DNA of 64,000 bases from Hymenobacter glacialis (GCF_001816165.1 NZ_MDZC01000014.1:1-64000), one strand, 5' to 3'; positions 33,586 to 42,990 are shown, counted from the stretch's first letter. Numbers and translations are program-made. Notes: a model not told the origin generated them from the letters alone.

Positions 33586-33639
33586 AGCCCGGCAGTCGGC
33601 CGGAAAAAGCGTTTTGATTTTTTGTTATTGGAAAAGGAC

Positions 33640-33748
33640 GTCATGCTGAGCGAAGCCGAAGCATCTCGCTTGCAACCACTAACCAGATAATGCTAAAACG
33701 ATTGATTTAATGCCACAAGCGAGATGCTTCGGCTTCGCTCAGCATGAC
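33640..33748. repeat. hairpin repeat, family A copy 2 (perfect 33-bp arms)
   Basis: The arms at 33640-33672 and 33716-33748 (left arm starts GTCATGCTGAGCGAAGCCGA) are exact inverted copies around a 43-base AT-rich loop. It lies between pyrE and purL. Confidence 0.95.
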
Positions 33749-33776
33749 AGTTTCCCCCTGACGTTCTGATTTCTCA

Positions 33777-36700
33777 ATGTCCGATAACACCCCCACCACC
33801 ACCCACACCATCCAACTCACGCTGAAACCCGGCCAGCACGACGGCGACGGCCAGCGCGTGGCCGAAGCCGCCGCCCGCCACCTGGGCCTGGCCACCGGCA
33901 ACGTGCGCAGCGCCGCGCTCTACACCGTGCGCTATCCGCTGAGCGAAACCCAGGTGCAGGACTTTGCCACCCGCTGCCTCGCCGACCCGGTGATGCACGA
34001 CGTGCGCCTGAATGAGCTGACTGCCCCCGCAGGCTTCGCCACCTACATTCTGGTGGCCCGCCGCCCCGGCGTGACCGACGACGAAGGCACCTCGGCCCAA
34101 AATGCCTTGGCTGACCTGCTGAACGAGCCGCTGGATACGCACACCCAGCACATCTTCAGCAAGCGCCTCTACCTGCTCGAAAACGACCTGCCGGAAACCG
34201 ACCTGCGCCGCATTGCGGAGGAGCTGCTCGGCAACAAGCTCATCAACTGGCTGGAGGTGGGCCGCGTAGCCGATGGCATTCGGGACTACACGCCGCGCCC
34301 CGGCGGTGGGGCCGAGGCCATTACCGAAGTTATTTCGCTGACCGGCCTGAGCGATGCGGAACTGGTGCAGCTTTCGAAGGAGAACATCTACGCGCTGAAC
34401 CTGGAGGAAATGCAGGCCGTGCGCGACCATTTCGCCGCCGCCGACACGCGGGCCGAGCGCCAGGCTGCCGGCCTGCCCACCGACCCCACCGATTGCGAGT
34501 TGGAAATCATTGCCCAAACGTGGTCGGAGCACTGCAAGCACAAGGAGTTTTCGGCCCTCATCAACTACAAGGACCTGGAAACGGGGGAGGAAAAGCAGGT
34601 CGATTCCCTCTTCAAAACCTACATCAAGGACGCCACTTCGGAAGTAGACCGCCAGCTGCGCGCCAACGGCAACGACTGGCTGGTGAAGGTGTTTTCGGAC
34701 AACGCCGGCGCCGTGCGCATCAACGCCGATTCGCTGTTTGTGTGGAAAGTGGAAACGCACAACTCGCCCAGCGCCATTGACCCGTATGGCGGGGCCATCA
34801 CGGGCATTCTGGGCAACAACCGCGACCCACTGGCCACCGGCATCGGCGGCGCGCGGCTGCTGTTCAATACCAACGTGCTGTGCTTCGGCAACCCCGAGTA
34901 CGACGGGCCGCTGCTGACCGGGCAGCTGCACCCGCGTCGCATTCTGGAAGGTGTGCGCAAGGGCATTGAGGATGGCGGCAACAAGTCGGGCGTGCCCACC
35001 GTGAACGGCGCCATTGTGTTCGACGACCGGTACGCCGGCAAGCCGCTGGTGTACTGCGGCACCGGTGCCGTGATGCCCATGCAATTCGCGGGTAAAGACT
35101 CGTGGGAAAAGAACATTGATGCCGGCGACCGCATCATCATGGCTGGGGGCCGGGTGGGCAAGGATGGCATTCACGGTGCGACTTTTTCGAGCATTGAGCT
35201 GGACGAAACCGCACCCGCCACGGCCGTGCAAATCGGCTCGCCCATCACCCAGAAGCTGGCGATGGATTTCCTGATGCTGGCGGCCCGCCGCGGCCTGCTG
35301 AAGTGCAGCACCGACAACGGCGCGGGCGGCCTGTCGTCGTCGGTAGGCGAGCTGGCCGGTATTTCGGGCGGTGCGGTAGTAGAGCTGGAAAAAGTACCGC
35401 TGAAGTACCCCGGCCTGCGGCCCTGGGAGATTTTTGTGAGCGAGTCGCAGGAGCGGTTTACGCTGGTGGTGGAGCCCGGTAAAATGGCCGACATCATGGC
35501 GCTGGGCCAGGAAATGGAAGTGGAGCTGACCGACATCGGTCATTTCACGGCCGATGGATTCCTGGACGTGCGTTTCGATGGCACGCCGGTAGCGCGGCTG
35601 GATATGCACTTCCTGCACGAGGGCGTGCCGCGCAAGGTGCTGGAGGCAGAATGGACGCGGCCCACGCTGGTTGAGCCGGCTATTGCGCCTGCTACCAACT
35701 ACACCGCCACCCTCGGCCAGCTGCTGGGTTCGCTCAATATCTGCTCGCGCGAGTCGGTTATCCGCCAGTACGACCACGAGGTGAAGGGCCGCACCATTGT
35801 GAAGCCGCTGATGGGCGCCACGGGCCAGGCCCCGCAGGACGCGGCCGTGGTGCGCTTCAATTTTGAGAGCTGGGAAGGCGTGGCCGTGAGCAACGGCATC
35901 TTGCCGCGCTTTGGCGACCTAGACGCCTACCACATGTCGGCGGGCGCGTTCGACGAAGCCGTGCGCCAGATTATCGCGGTAGGAGGGAAGCTCCCGAACC
36001 TGAGCCACGGCGACAATATTTTCTGGTCGGTAAACGACAACTTCTGCGTGCCCGATTCGGTGTACGACCCCATCGGCAACCCCGATGGCAAGCAGAAACT
36101 GGCCAAGCTGGTGCGCATGTGCGAAGCCCTGCGCGACGCCACGGCGGCCTACTGCATCCCGCTCACTAGCGGCAAGGACTCGATGAAAAACGACTTCAAG
36201 GCCGATGGCGTGAAGATTTCGGTACCCCCCACCGTGCTCTACTCCATGACCGCCAAAATGGAGGACGTGCGCCGGGCCATCACCTCCGACTTCAAGCAGC
36301 CCGACGACGTGGTGTACCTGCTGGGCGAAACCCACGACGAGCTGGGCGGCTCCGAATACTACGCCCTGCACGGCGAACTGGGGGCCAACGTGCCCAAGGT
36401 TGATTTCAAAAAAGCCAAGGCCCTGTACACCCTGGTGGGCCAGGCCAACGACCAGCACCTGATTCAGTCCTGCCACGACCTGAGCGATGGCGGCCTGGCC
36501 GTGGCGCTGGCCGAATGCACGTTTGGCTACAACTGCGGCGCCAGCATTGACCTGCCCGATACGGGCTTGGCGTTGCCGGCGCAGCTGTTTTCGGAGTCGC
36601 ACTCGCGCTTCCTGGCCACGGTGGCGCCGGAAGATGTGGTGGCCTTTGAAGCACTTCTCGGCAGCCGGGCCACGCGCCTGGGTACCGTGACCAAGGACGT

Positions 36701-36842
36701 GCGCCTGGTGGTGCGCCACGGCGGCCGCGAGGTGATTTCGGCCGATACGGACGTGCTGCGCAGCGTGTGGACCAATGGCCCCGTAAACCGGCTGCTGGGC
36801 GTGGTGTCGAAACAGAACCTCAGCCACTCCAATTCGCTATAG
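33777..36842 (+). CDS. purL: phosphoribosylformylglycinamidine synthase, synthetase subunit
   Basis: This 1021-residue enzyme converts FGAR to FGAM with ATP and ammonia. Residues 1-190 hold a PurS-like beta-alpha domain (YTVRYPLSETQVQDFATRCL..., SKRLYLLEND). The catalytic part has QTWSEHCKHKEF, the conserved VKVETHNSPSAIDPYGGA and GVPTVNGAIVFD loops, DNGAGGLSSSVGELA, and in the second half PLTSGKDSMKND and HDLSDGGLAVALAE. Unlike the long gamma-proteobacterial enzyme, the glutaminase is not fused; it is the next gene. The TAG stop overlaps a GTG of the purQ frame by one base, so the two are tightly coupled. Confidence 0.95.
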   Translation: MSDNTPTTTHTIQLTLKPGQHDGDGQRVAEAAARHLGLATGNVRSAALYTVRYPLSETQVQDFATRCLADPVMHDVRLNELTAPAGFATYILVARRPGVTDDEGTSAQNALADLLNEPLDTHTQHIFSKRLYLLENDLPETDLRRIAEELLGNKLINWLEVGRVADGIRDYTPRPGGGAEAITEVISLTGLSDAELVQLSKENIYALNLEEMQAVRDHFAAADTRAERQAAGLPTDPTDCELEIIAQTWSEHCKHKEFSALINYKDLETGEEKQVDSLFKTYIKDATSEVDRQLRANGNDWLVKVFSDNAGAVRINADSLFVWKVETHNSPSAIDPYGGAITGILGNNRDPLATGIGGARLLFNTNVLCFGNPEYDGPLLTGQLHPRRILEGVRKGIEDGGNKSGVPTVNGAIVFDDRYAGKPLVYCGTGAVMPMQFAGKDSWEKNIDAGDRIIMAGGRVGKDGIHGATFSSIELDETAPATAVQIGSPITQKLAMDFLMLAARRGLLKCSTDNGAGGLSSSVGELAGISGGAVVELEKVPLKYPGLRPWEIFVSESQERFTLVVEPGKMADIMALGQEMEVELTDIGHFTADGFLDVRFDGTPVARLDMHFLHEGVPRKVLEAEWTRPTLVEPAIAPATNYTATLGQLLGSLNICSRESVIRQYDHEVKGRTIVKPLMGATGQAPQDAAVVRFNFESWEGVAVSNGILPRFGDLDAYHMSAGAFDEAVRQIIAVGGKLPNLSHGDNIFWSVNDNFCVPDSVYDPIGNPDGKQKLAKLVRMCEALRDATAAYCIPLTSGKDSMKNDFKADGVKISVPPTVLYSMTAKMEDVRRAITSDFKQPDDVVYLLGETHDELGGSEYYALHGELGANVPKVDFKKAKALYTLVGQANDQHLIQSCHDLSDGGLAVALAECTFGYNCGASIDLPDTGLALPAQLFSESHSRFLATVAPEDVVAFEALLGSRATRLGTVTKDVRLVVRHGGREVISADTDVLRSVWTNGPVNRLLGVVSKQNLSHSNSL

Positions 36843-36883
36843 TGGCACAAAATTCAATTCCATTGGCCCAAAAGACTTTTGAA

Positions 36884-37819
36884 ATGGTACAAGAAGCCGC
36901 GCAGGCAGCATATAAAGTTCAATCGGAGGCACAAACCAATGTGCCGGCTTCGGCGGGTGCGGTGCGGGCGCTGATTCTGACGGGCTTTGGCATCAACTGC
37001 GAAGAGGAATTTGCCGCCGCCTACCGCATGGCCGGCGCCGAGCCCACCATTGTGCACCTCAACCAGGTGCTGCACGGGCAGGTGAGCATCCACGATTTTG
37101 ATACCCTGAACTTCCCCGGCGGCTTCAGCTTCGGCGACGACCTGGGCTCGGGCGTGGTGCTGGCTAATAAGCTGCGCTACCGCCAGACCGGCGCTGGCGG
37201 CCGCACGCTGCTCGACGACATCAAGCAATTCATCGCCGACGGCAAGTTTGTGCTGGGCATCTGCAACGGCTTCCAGGTGCTGGTGAAGCTGGGCCTGCTG
37301 CCCAACCTGAGCGGCGACGTGACCCCCGAAGTGACCCTGACGCACAACGCCAGCGGCCGCTACGAAGACCGGTGGGTGACGCTGCGGGTGAACGCCAAGG
37401 CCAACACGCCCTTCCTCAAAGGCATCGACACGCTGGAAGTGCCCGTGCGCCACGGCGAAGGCCGCCTCGTGATTTCCGACGCTGCCATTCAGCAGCGCAT
37501 CGAAGAAGGCGGCTTCAACTGCCTGAGCTACCTCGACGCCAGCGGCGACGGCACCGACATTTACCCCTTCAACCCCAACGGCGCCGCGCTGAATTGTGCC
37601 GGCCTCACCGACCCCACCGGCCAGGTGTTTGGGCTGATGCCGCACCCCGAAGCGTTTCTGTCGGCCTACAACCACCCCGACTGGGCCCGCCGCCGCCGGC
37701 TGAATCCGGAGGCGAGTGAGGAAGGCGAGGGCCTGCAGATTTTTAAGAACATTGTGGAGCACATTACCGACACCCGTACCGCTGCAGCTTCTGCCGCGGA
37801 ATTTGCCACCCAAAACTAG
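36884..37819 (+). CDS. purQ: phosphoribosylformylglycinamidine synthase, glutaminase subunit
   Basis: This is a class I glutamine amidotransferase supplying ammonia to PurL. The nucleophile is in LGICNGFQVLVKLGLLP, and the His-Glu pair in GLMPHPEAFLS. FGINCEEEFAAAYRMAGAE and FPGGFSFGDDLGSG match the family. Length is 311 residues from ATG 36884. A GTG at 36842 overlapping the purL stop (TAGTG) would add 14 residues and would couple translation; I cannot decide between them. It is larger than stand-alone PurQ (about 225 residues) and resembles the glutaminase half of long PurL proteins, so the pair may derive from a split fusion. Confidence 0.92.
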   Translation: MVQEAAQAAYKVQSEAQTNVPASAGAVRALILTGFGINCEEEFAAAYRMAGAEPTIVHLNQVLHGQVSIHDFDTLNFPGGFSFGDDLGSGVVLANKLRYRQTGAGGRTLLDDIKQFIADGKFVLGICNGFQVLVKLGLLPNLSGDVTPEVTLTHNASGRYEDRWVTLRVNAKANTPFLKGIDTLEVPVRHGEGRLVISDAAIQQRIEEGGFNCLSYLDASGDGTDIYPFNPNGAALNCAGLTDPTGQVFGLMPHPEAFLSAYNHPDWARRRRLNPEASEEGEGLQIFKNIVEHITDTRTAAASAAEFATQN

Positions 37820-37837
37820 TCTCCTTACGAGTCGCTA

Positions 37838-39256
37838 ATGAACACGCTCACTCAATTTGCTTCTCCCCAGCTTGCTCTGCTGCACCGCGGCAAGGTGCGC
37901 GACAGCCTGCGCGCACCTTCCGGCGACCGGCTCATCATCGTGACGGACCGCCTCTCCGCGTTCGATTCGGTGCTGGAAACCGCTATTCCGCACAAAGGTG
38001 CCGTGCTGAACGGCTTGGCGAGCTTCTGGTTTGAAAAGACGGCTCACATCATCCCCAACCACGTCATTAAGCTGGTGGATGCCAACGCCATGCTGGTGAA
38101 GGAGGCCGAGCCCATTAAGGTGGAAATGATTGTGCGTCAGTACCTCACGGGGTCCATGTGGCGCGGCTATCAGGAGGGCCAGCGCACGTTTTCGGGCGTG
38201 ACGGTGCCGGACGGACTCACCAAAAACCAGCCTTTCCCGCAGGCCATTGTGACGCCAACCACCAAGGAGGAGTCGGACCGTGAAATCACGCCCGAAAGCC
38301 TGGTGAGCGAGGGCTGGGTTACCAAAGAACTGTACGACCAGATGGCCGTGAAGGCCCAAATGCTGTTTGCCGTGGGCTCGCAGTTGCTGGCCGGGAAGGG
38401 CATCATTCTGGTAGACACCAAATATGAGTTTGGCCTGCTCAACGGCAAGCTGATTCTCATCGACGAGATGCACACGCCGGATTCTTCGCGTTTCTGGGCC
38501 GCCGAGGACTACGCCCGGAACCCCGAAACGGCCGAGCAGATGGACAAGGAGTACGTGCGGCAGTGGCTCATCGCCAACAAAAAAGACGGCCAGTACCCCC
38601 GCGCCCTCACCCCGGAGGTGGCCCAGGAAGCCAGCCGCCGCTACCTCGACATCTACAAGCGCATTGTGGGCCAGCCGCTGCCCACGGCCGAAACGGAAGC
38701 CGCCGACGCGCCCCACACCGGCCGCCAGGACACCCGCGCCCGCCTGCTGGCCAACCTCGTGCAGGCCGGCCTGATTCAGGACGCCTGGGTGAGCATTGTG
38801 ATGGACTCGCCCGCCGACAAGGAGTACTGCGAGGAAATCCGCCGGCAGTTCGACGGCTACGGCGTGTTCACGCAGCTACGCGTGGCCTCGGCCCACCAAA
38901 ACGGCGAAGCCATTGCCGGCATGGCCGAAATCTGGAACAACAGCATCGAGCCCGGCGTCATTATCGCCGTGGCCGGCCTGAACAACGGCCTGGGCGGTGC
39001 CTTGGCCGCCAATGTGAACGTGCCCGTGATTTCGTGCCCGCCCTATAAGGACTACGCCGAGCTGGCCCTGAACCTGAACTCCTCAGTTATCATGCCCAGC
39101 GGCACGCCCAGCCTGACAGTAGTTCGCCCCGACAACGCCGCCCAGGGAGCCCTGCGCGCCCTGAACCTGCCCCGTCTGCGCGAGCGGCTGAACAAGGACA
39201 TGCTCGCCACCAAAGCCAAGCTGCGAGCAGCCGACGAGGAGTTTAAAACACTGTAA
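37838..39256 (+). CDS. purC: bifunctional SAICAR synthetase / class II-like AIR carboxylase fusion (PAICS order)
   Basis: This 472-residue fusion has a PurC part (about 1-300) with LLHRGKVRDSL, DRLSAFDSVLETAIPHKG, VRQYLTGSMWRGY and LVDTKYEFGLLNGK...DEMHTPDSSRFW. The C-terminal part (about 305-470) is a PurE domain whose motifs resemble class II, CO2-using AIR carboxylases of animals: QLRVASAHQNGE, IIAVAGLNNGLGGAL, VPVISCPP and SVIMPSGTPSLTVV. The phosphate loop GSxSD appears as MDSPADKEYC. The domain order equals that of animal PAICS. No purK is present in the cluster, as expected if carbonate-transfer through N5-CAIR is not used. Confidence 0.9.
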   Translation: MNTLTQFASPQLALLHRGKVRDSLRAPSGDRLIIVTDRLSAFDSVLETAIPHKGAVLNGLASFWFEKTAHIIPNHVIKLVDANAMLVKEAEPIKVEMIVRQYLTGSMWRGYQEGQRTFSGVTVPDGLTKNQPFPQAIVTPTTKEESDREITPESLVSEGWVTKELYDQMAVKAQMLFAVGSQLLAGKGIILVDTKYEFGLLNGKLILIDEMHTPDSSRFWAAEDYARNPETAEQMDKEYVRQWLIANKKDGQYPRALTPEVAQEASRRYLDIYKRIVGQPLPTAETEAADAPHTGRQDTRARLLANLVQAGLIQDAWVSIVMDSPADKEYCEEIRRQFDGYGVFTQLRVASAHQNGEAIAGMAEIWNNSIEPGVIIAVAGLNNGLGGALAANVNVPVISCPPYKDYAELALNLNSSVIMPSGTPSLTVVRPDNAAQGALRALNLPRLRERLNKDMLATKAKLRAADEEFKTL

Positions 39257-39357
39257 CCCCACCCCAACCTCTCCCCGGTGGGGAGGGACTTTGATTCACT
39301 TAAGCCCGAATCCATCTGGCTCCCCTCCCCACCGGGGAGGGGCCGGGGGTGGGGTTA
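39255..39357. repeat. hairpin repeat, family B, between purCE and purD
   Basis: AACCCCACCCCAACCTCTCC on the left is mirrored by CTCCCCACCGGGGAGG...GGGGGTGGGGTT on the right. Each side also contains its own short palindrome (CCCCGGTGGGG; CCCCACCGGGG). It fills the gap before the purD start codon. Confidence 0.85.
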
Positions 39358-39362
39358 GCTAC

Positions 39363-40625
39363 ATGAATAACAACAAAACCCTTCTCCTCCTCGGCTCCGG
39401 CGCGCGCGAGCACGCCCTAGCCGAAAAGCTGACCCGCGACGGGGCCACGGTGCACGTGCTGCCCGGCAATGCCGGCATTCCGAATAGCCAATTAGGTTTC
39501 GACCCGCTGGATTTTGAGGCGGTGAAAGCCTTTGCGCAGGCCCACGATGCCAAGCTGATTGTGGTGGGGCCGGAAGCGCCGCTGGCGGCTGGCATCACCG
39601 ACTTTTTTGCTGGTTCCGATATCCAGGTTTTCGGCCCGACCCGCTCGGCGGCGCGGCTGGAAAGCTCCAAAATATGGAGCAAGGAATTCATGCGCCGCCA
39701 CGGCGTGGCTACGGCGCAGGCCTGGCCGTTTCGGAGCGACAATATTGCTGACGCCCGCGCCAAAGCGGCCGAGCTGGGCGGGCATGTGGTGGTGAAATAC
39801 GACGGCCTGGCCGCCGGCAAAGGCGTGTACGTGTGTTCGTCGCCGGAAGAAGCGGAAGCAGCGTTTGATGATTTGCAAACGAGCTATTCGGGTTGGTTTT
39901 CCTTCCTGCTCGAAGAGAAGCTGACCGGTCCCGAAATCAGCATCATCGGTATCACGGATGGCCACGTTATCCGTTTGTTGGCTACCTCGCAGGACCACAA
40001 GCAGCTGCTGGCCGGCGACCAGGGGCCCAACACCGGCGGCATGGGCGCGTATTGCCCCGTGCCCTTCGCCGACGACAACGTGCTGGCCGCCATCCGGCGC
40101 GACATCGTAGACCCCACCCTCGGCGGTATCCAGCACGAGCAGTTCGAGTTCCGCGGCTTCCTCTACTTCGGCGTCATGCTCACGCCCACCGGCCCCAAGC
40201 TGCTCGAATACAACGTGCGCCTCGGCGACCCCGAAGCCGAAGTCCTGCTACCCGCTCTGGAAAGTAGCCTGCTCGATTTGATTGAGGGCACGCTCAACGG
40301 GACGCTGTCGCGGCAGGGCGTGGTGCAGCGGCCCGGCGCGTTTGTGGGCGTGGTGCTGGCCTCGGGCGGCTACCCGACCCCCAAATTTTCCACCGGCTTC
40401 CCCATTACCGGCCTCGACAACCTGCCCAACGACGTACGCGCCTACCACGGCGCTACCAAGCACAATGAGGCCGGAGAGCTGGTGACCAACGGCGGCCGGG
40501 TGCTCGTGCTCACTGCCCACGGCCACGACCTGGAATCGGCCACGGCCCGGGCCTACGAGGCCTGCGGTCAGGTCACGTTCCAGGACGCTTACTTCCGCAC
40601 CGACATTGCCCAGCGCCAGTCCTAA
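39363..40625 (+). CDS. purD: phosphoribosylamine-glycine ligase
   Basis: This is a 420-residue ATP-grasp enzyme joining phosphoribosylamine and glycine. It begins NKTLLLLGSGAREHALAEKL, the PurD N-terminus, so the ATG at 39363 is the start; the frame upstream is the intergenic repeat. ATP-grasp features include VKYDGLAAGKGVYVC, EEKLTGPEISII, GDQGPNTGGMGAYCPVP and YNVRLGDPEAEVLLP. It follows purCE after a repeat and precedes purN. Confidence 0.95.
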   Translation: MNNNKTLLLLGSGAREHALAEKLTRDGATVHVLPGNAGIPNSQLGFDPLDFEAVKAFAQAHDAKLIVVGPEAPLAAGITDFFAGSDIQVFGPTRSAARLESSKIWSKEFMRRHGVATAQAWPFRSDNIADARAKAAELGGHVVVKYDGLAAGKGVYVCSSPEEAEAAFDDLQTSYSGWFSFLLEEKLTGPEISIIGITDGHVIRLLATSQDHKQLLAGDQGPNTGGMGAYCPVPFADDNVLAAIRRDIVDPTLGGIQHEQFEFRGFLYFGVMLTPTGPKLLEYNVRLGDPEAEVLLPALESSLLDLIEGTLNGTLSRQGVVQRPGAFVGVVLASGGYPTPKFSTGFPITGLDNLPNDVRAYHGATKHNEAGELVTNGGRVLVLTAHGHDLESATARAYEACGQVTFQDAYFRTDIAQRQS

Positions 40626-40661
40626 CCGCTGGCGTTGTAAATTGAAGCTGAAAACCAGTAT

Positions 40662-41345
40662 ATGAACAGCCCCACTTCCCAAGAGCAAATTCGTCCGGCT
40701 CCCCTCTCTTCTGGAGAGGGGCAGGGGCTGAGGTTGCACGGCGAACGGCCCAATAAAGCCCGCTTGGCCATCTTGCTCTCGGGCCGCGGTTCCAATATGC
40801 TGTCGTTGCTGGAAGCCACCAAAATCGGTGTGCTGCAGGATTTGGCCGAAGTGGTCGTGGTGTTCAGCAACAAGCCCGATGCGCCTGGCTTGGCGCTGGC
40901 CGCCGCGCAGGGCTGCCCGGTAGCCTCGCTGCCCAGCCAGGGCCGCAAACGCGAAACGTTTGATGCGGAAGCTGCGGCGCTGCTCCAGCAGTACCAGCCC
41001 GACTTGGTGGTGCTGGCGGGCTACATGCGCATCCTGTCGCCGGCCTTCATTCAGCCGTTTGCGGGCCGTATTCTCAATATTCACCCCGCCGATACGCACC
41101 AGCACCAGGGCCTGCACGCCTACGAATGGGCCTTCGATAACAAGCTGCCGGCGACCAAAATTACCGTTCACCTGGTGGATGAGGGCCTTGACACCGGGCC
41201 CATTCTGGCTCAGCAGCCCGTGGACCTGCGCGGGGCCACCACGCTGGCCGAAGTGGAGCGCCGCGGCCTTGCCGTGGAGCACGAATTGTACGCCAAAGCT
41301 TTGGCGGAATTAATCAAAACCAATACCACCAGAACGTCATGCTGA
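40662..41345 (+). CDS. purN: phosphoribosylglycinamide formyltransferase with repeat-derived ends
   Basis: This 227-residue enzyme formylates GAR with 10-formyl-THF. The core begins at KARLAILLSGRGSNMLSLLEA (about residue 32) and has the catalytic ILNIHPADTH (Asn, His) and VDEGLDTGPILAQQ (Asp). The usual SLLPKYPG after NIHP is replaced by ADTHQHQG. The first 31 residues are unusual: residues 13-25 (APLSSGEGQGLRL) are encoded by a family B palindrome at 40697-40736. No ATG lies between the repeat and the core, so the extension is probably translated, unless TTG at the core is used. The last residues RTSC and the TGA stop come from the family A repeat at 41333. Confidence 0.9.
   Translation: MNSPTSQEQIRPAPLSSGEGQGLRLHGERPNKARLAILLSGRGSNMLSLLEATKIGVLQDLAEVVVVFSNKPDAPGLALAAAQGCPVASLPSQGRKRETFDAEAAALLQQYQPDLVVLAGYMRILSPAFIQPFAGRILNIHPADTHQHQGLHAYEWAFDNKLPATKITVHLVDEGLDTGPILAQQPVDLRGATTLAEVERRGLAVEHELYAKALAELIKTNTTRTSC
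40697..40736. repeat. family B palindrome inside the purN coding region
   Basis: GGCTCCCCTCTCTTCTGGAG and the following AGGGGCAGGGGCTGAGG match the right half of the family B repeats at 39255 and 54411. Here it is read in frame as part of PurN. Confidence 0.85.
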
Positions 41346-41434
41346 GCCTGCCGAAGCATCTCTGCCTCAATTGTAAATCAATTTATAGGATTAGTTGCGC
41401 AGTAGAGATGCTTCGGCAGGCTCAGCATGACGTT
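41333..41434. repeat. hairpin repeat, family A copy 3
   Basis: Left arm AACGTCATGCTGAGCCTGCC... and right arm ...GGCAGGCTCAGCATGACGTT are inverted copies of about 33 bases with few mismatches near the AT-rich loop. It supplies the purN stop codon and lies before purF. Confidence 0.92.
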
Positions 41435-41462
41435 CTTCTCTAAATCAGTAATCAGAAAAGAT

Positions 41463-42965
41463 ATGTGTGGAATAGTAGGTTTTCATGGCCCCGATGACGT
41501 GGTTGCCGACATGGTGGTGGGCCTCACGGCGCTGCAGCACCGGGGGCAGGACGCGGCCGGCATCGCCACCTTCGACGGCACCTCGTTTCACCTGCATAAG
41601 GGGCAGGGCCTGGTAAACGACGTGTTCAAGCCCAAGCACCTGAAGAAGCTGAAGGGCAACAGCGGCATCGGCCACGTGCGCTACACCACGCAGGGCGCCA
41701 ACGATTCTGACCTGGCCCAGCCCTTCACCACCAGCTACCCCTTTGGGCTGGCGATGGTGCACAACGGCAACGTCATCAACTTCCGCGACGTGGCCAAGCG
41801 CCTGCACGACAAGTACCACGTGCTGCCCAAAACCACCAACGACCTCGAACTCATCATGTACACCTTCGCTTCGGAGCTGCGCGTGAAAGACCTCGACCAC
41901 CTCTCCGTGGTCGACATTTTCGATGCCGTGGAAACCACCCAGGAGCTGGTGGAGGGCGCTTATGCCACCATCACGCTCATTGCCGGGCACGGCCTGCTGG
42001 CCTTCACCGACCCGCTGGCCATCCGGCCGCTGGTGCTGGGCCGCCGCGACACGCCGGGCGGGCCCGTGTACGCCTTTGCGTCGGAGAGCACTTGCTTCGA
42101 TTTCCTGGGCTTTGAATTTGTTGAAAATGTGGGGCCGGGTCAGGCCGTATTCATTGATAACAATTACCAGGTTCACTACAAAAATCCTTACGAGCTGCCC
42201 AAGAATTTCTGCGCTTTTGAGCAGATTTACTTTGCCCGCGAAGACTCCATTATTCACGGCCGGCTGGTGGCCCGCGAGCGGGTGCGGCTGGGCAAGCGCC
42301 TGGCCCGCAAAGTGGCCGATGCCGGCCTGAAGCCGGACATGGTGATTGACGTGCCCAGCTCCGGCTACTTTGCCGCTTCCGGGCTGGCCGAGGCCATTGG
42401 CGTGCCCTACCGCCGCGCGCTGGTGAAGAACAACCACATGGGCCGTTCCTTCATTGTGGCCACGCAGGCCGGGCGCGAGGACGTGGTGAAGAAGAAGCTC
42501 AACCCCATCCGCGAGTTTGTGCAGGGCAAGAAAATCGCCGTCGTGGACGACAGCATTGTGCGGGGCACCACCTCGCGCCGCATCGTGCGGCTGCTGCGCG
42601 ACGCCGGCGCCACCGAGGTGTACTTTATTTCCAGCGCGCCGCCCATCGTGTCGCCCTGCATCTACGGCATCGATATGGCCATGAGCACCGAGCTGATTGC
42701 GGCCAACTACACGGAGGACGAAATCTGCCGCTACATTGAAGCCGATAAAGTCATCTACCAGGATTTGGAAGATTTGCAGGAGCTTTTTGCCGAAGAGAAA
42801 GGCCACGGCGGCAGCTGCTTCGCCTGTTTCTCGGGCAAGTACCCCACCGGCGACGTGACCCACTACCTGCGCCACGTGCAGGAAGAGCGCGCCAGCCACC
42901 GCCCCGAAAAAGGCAAGAAGAACCTGTCGGTAAGCGCCAAAGCGCCCGAGCCAACGGAGCATTAG
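41463..42965 (+). CDS. purF: amidophosphoribosyltransferase
   Basis: This enzyme of 500 residues catalyses the first committed purine step. The start must be ATG 41463, because Cys2 of MCGIVGFHG becomes the N-terminal glutaminase nucleophile. The Ntn domain (LTALQHRGQDAAGIA, IGHVRYTTQGAND) is followed by the PRTase domain with the PRPP loop KIAVVDDSIVRGTTSRRIV. The C-terminal Cys-rich segment GSCFACFSGKYPTGDV resembles cluster- or metal-binding ends of some PurF proteins. It is preceded by a family A hairpin and followed by a long family C inverted repeat. Confidence 0.96.
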   Translation: MCGIVGFHGPDDVVADMVVGLTALQHRGQDAAGIATFDGTSFHLHKGQGLVNDVFKPKHLKKLKGNSGIGHVRYTTQGANDSDLAQPFTTSYPFGLAMVHNGNVINFRDVAKRLHDKYHVLPKTTNDLELIMYTFASELRVKDLDHLSVVDIFDAVETTQELVEGAYATITLIAGHGLLAFTDPLAIRPLVLGRRDTPGGPVYAFASESTCFDFLGFEFVENVGPGQAVFIDNNYQVHYKNPYELPKNFCAFEQIYFAREDSIIHGRLVARERVRLGKRLARKVADAGLKPDMVIDVPSSGYFAASGLAEAIGVPYRRALVKNNHMGRSFIVATQAGREDVVKKKLNPIREFVQGKKIAVVDDSIVRGTTSRRIVRLLRDAGATEVYFISSAPPIVSPCIYGIDMAMSTELIAANYTEDEICRYIEADKVIYQDLEDLQELFAEEKGHGGSCFACFSGKYPTGDVTHYLRHVQEERASHRPEKGKKNLSVSAKAPEPTEH

Positions 42966-42990
42966 TCGCTTCCTGAGGCAAGAAGGACGT

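Noticed and set aside
33774..35777. A 667-residue open frame antisense to purL, and similar long antisense frames to purF (41445-42962), purQ (36854-37813), the deacetylase (16118-17203) and the barrel receptor.
   Set aside because: They mirror strongly conserved genes, have no domain, signal or start context, and are rich in His, Val, Ala and Gly as expected from the reverse of GC-rich codons.
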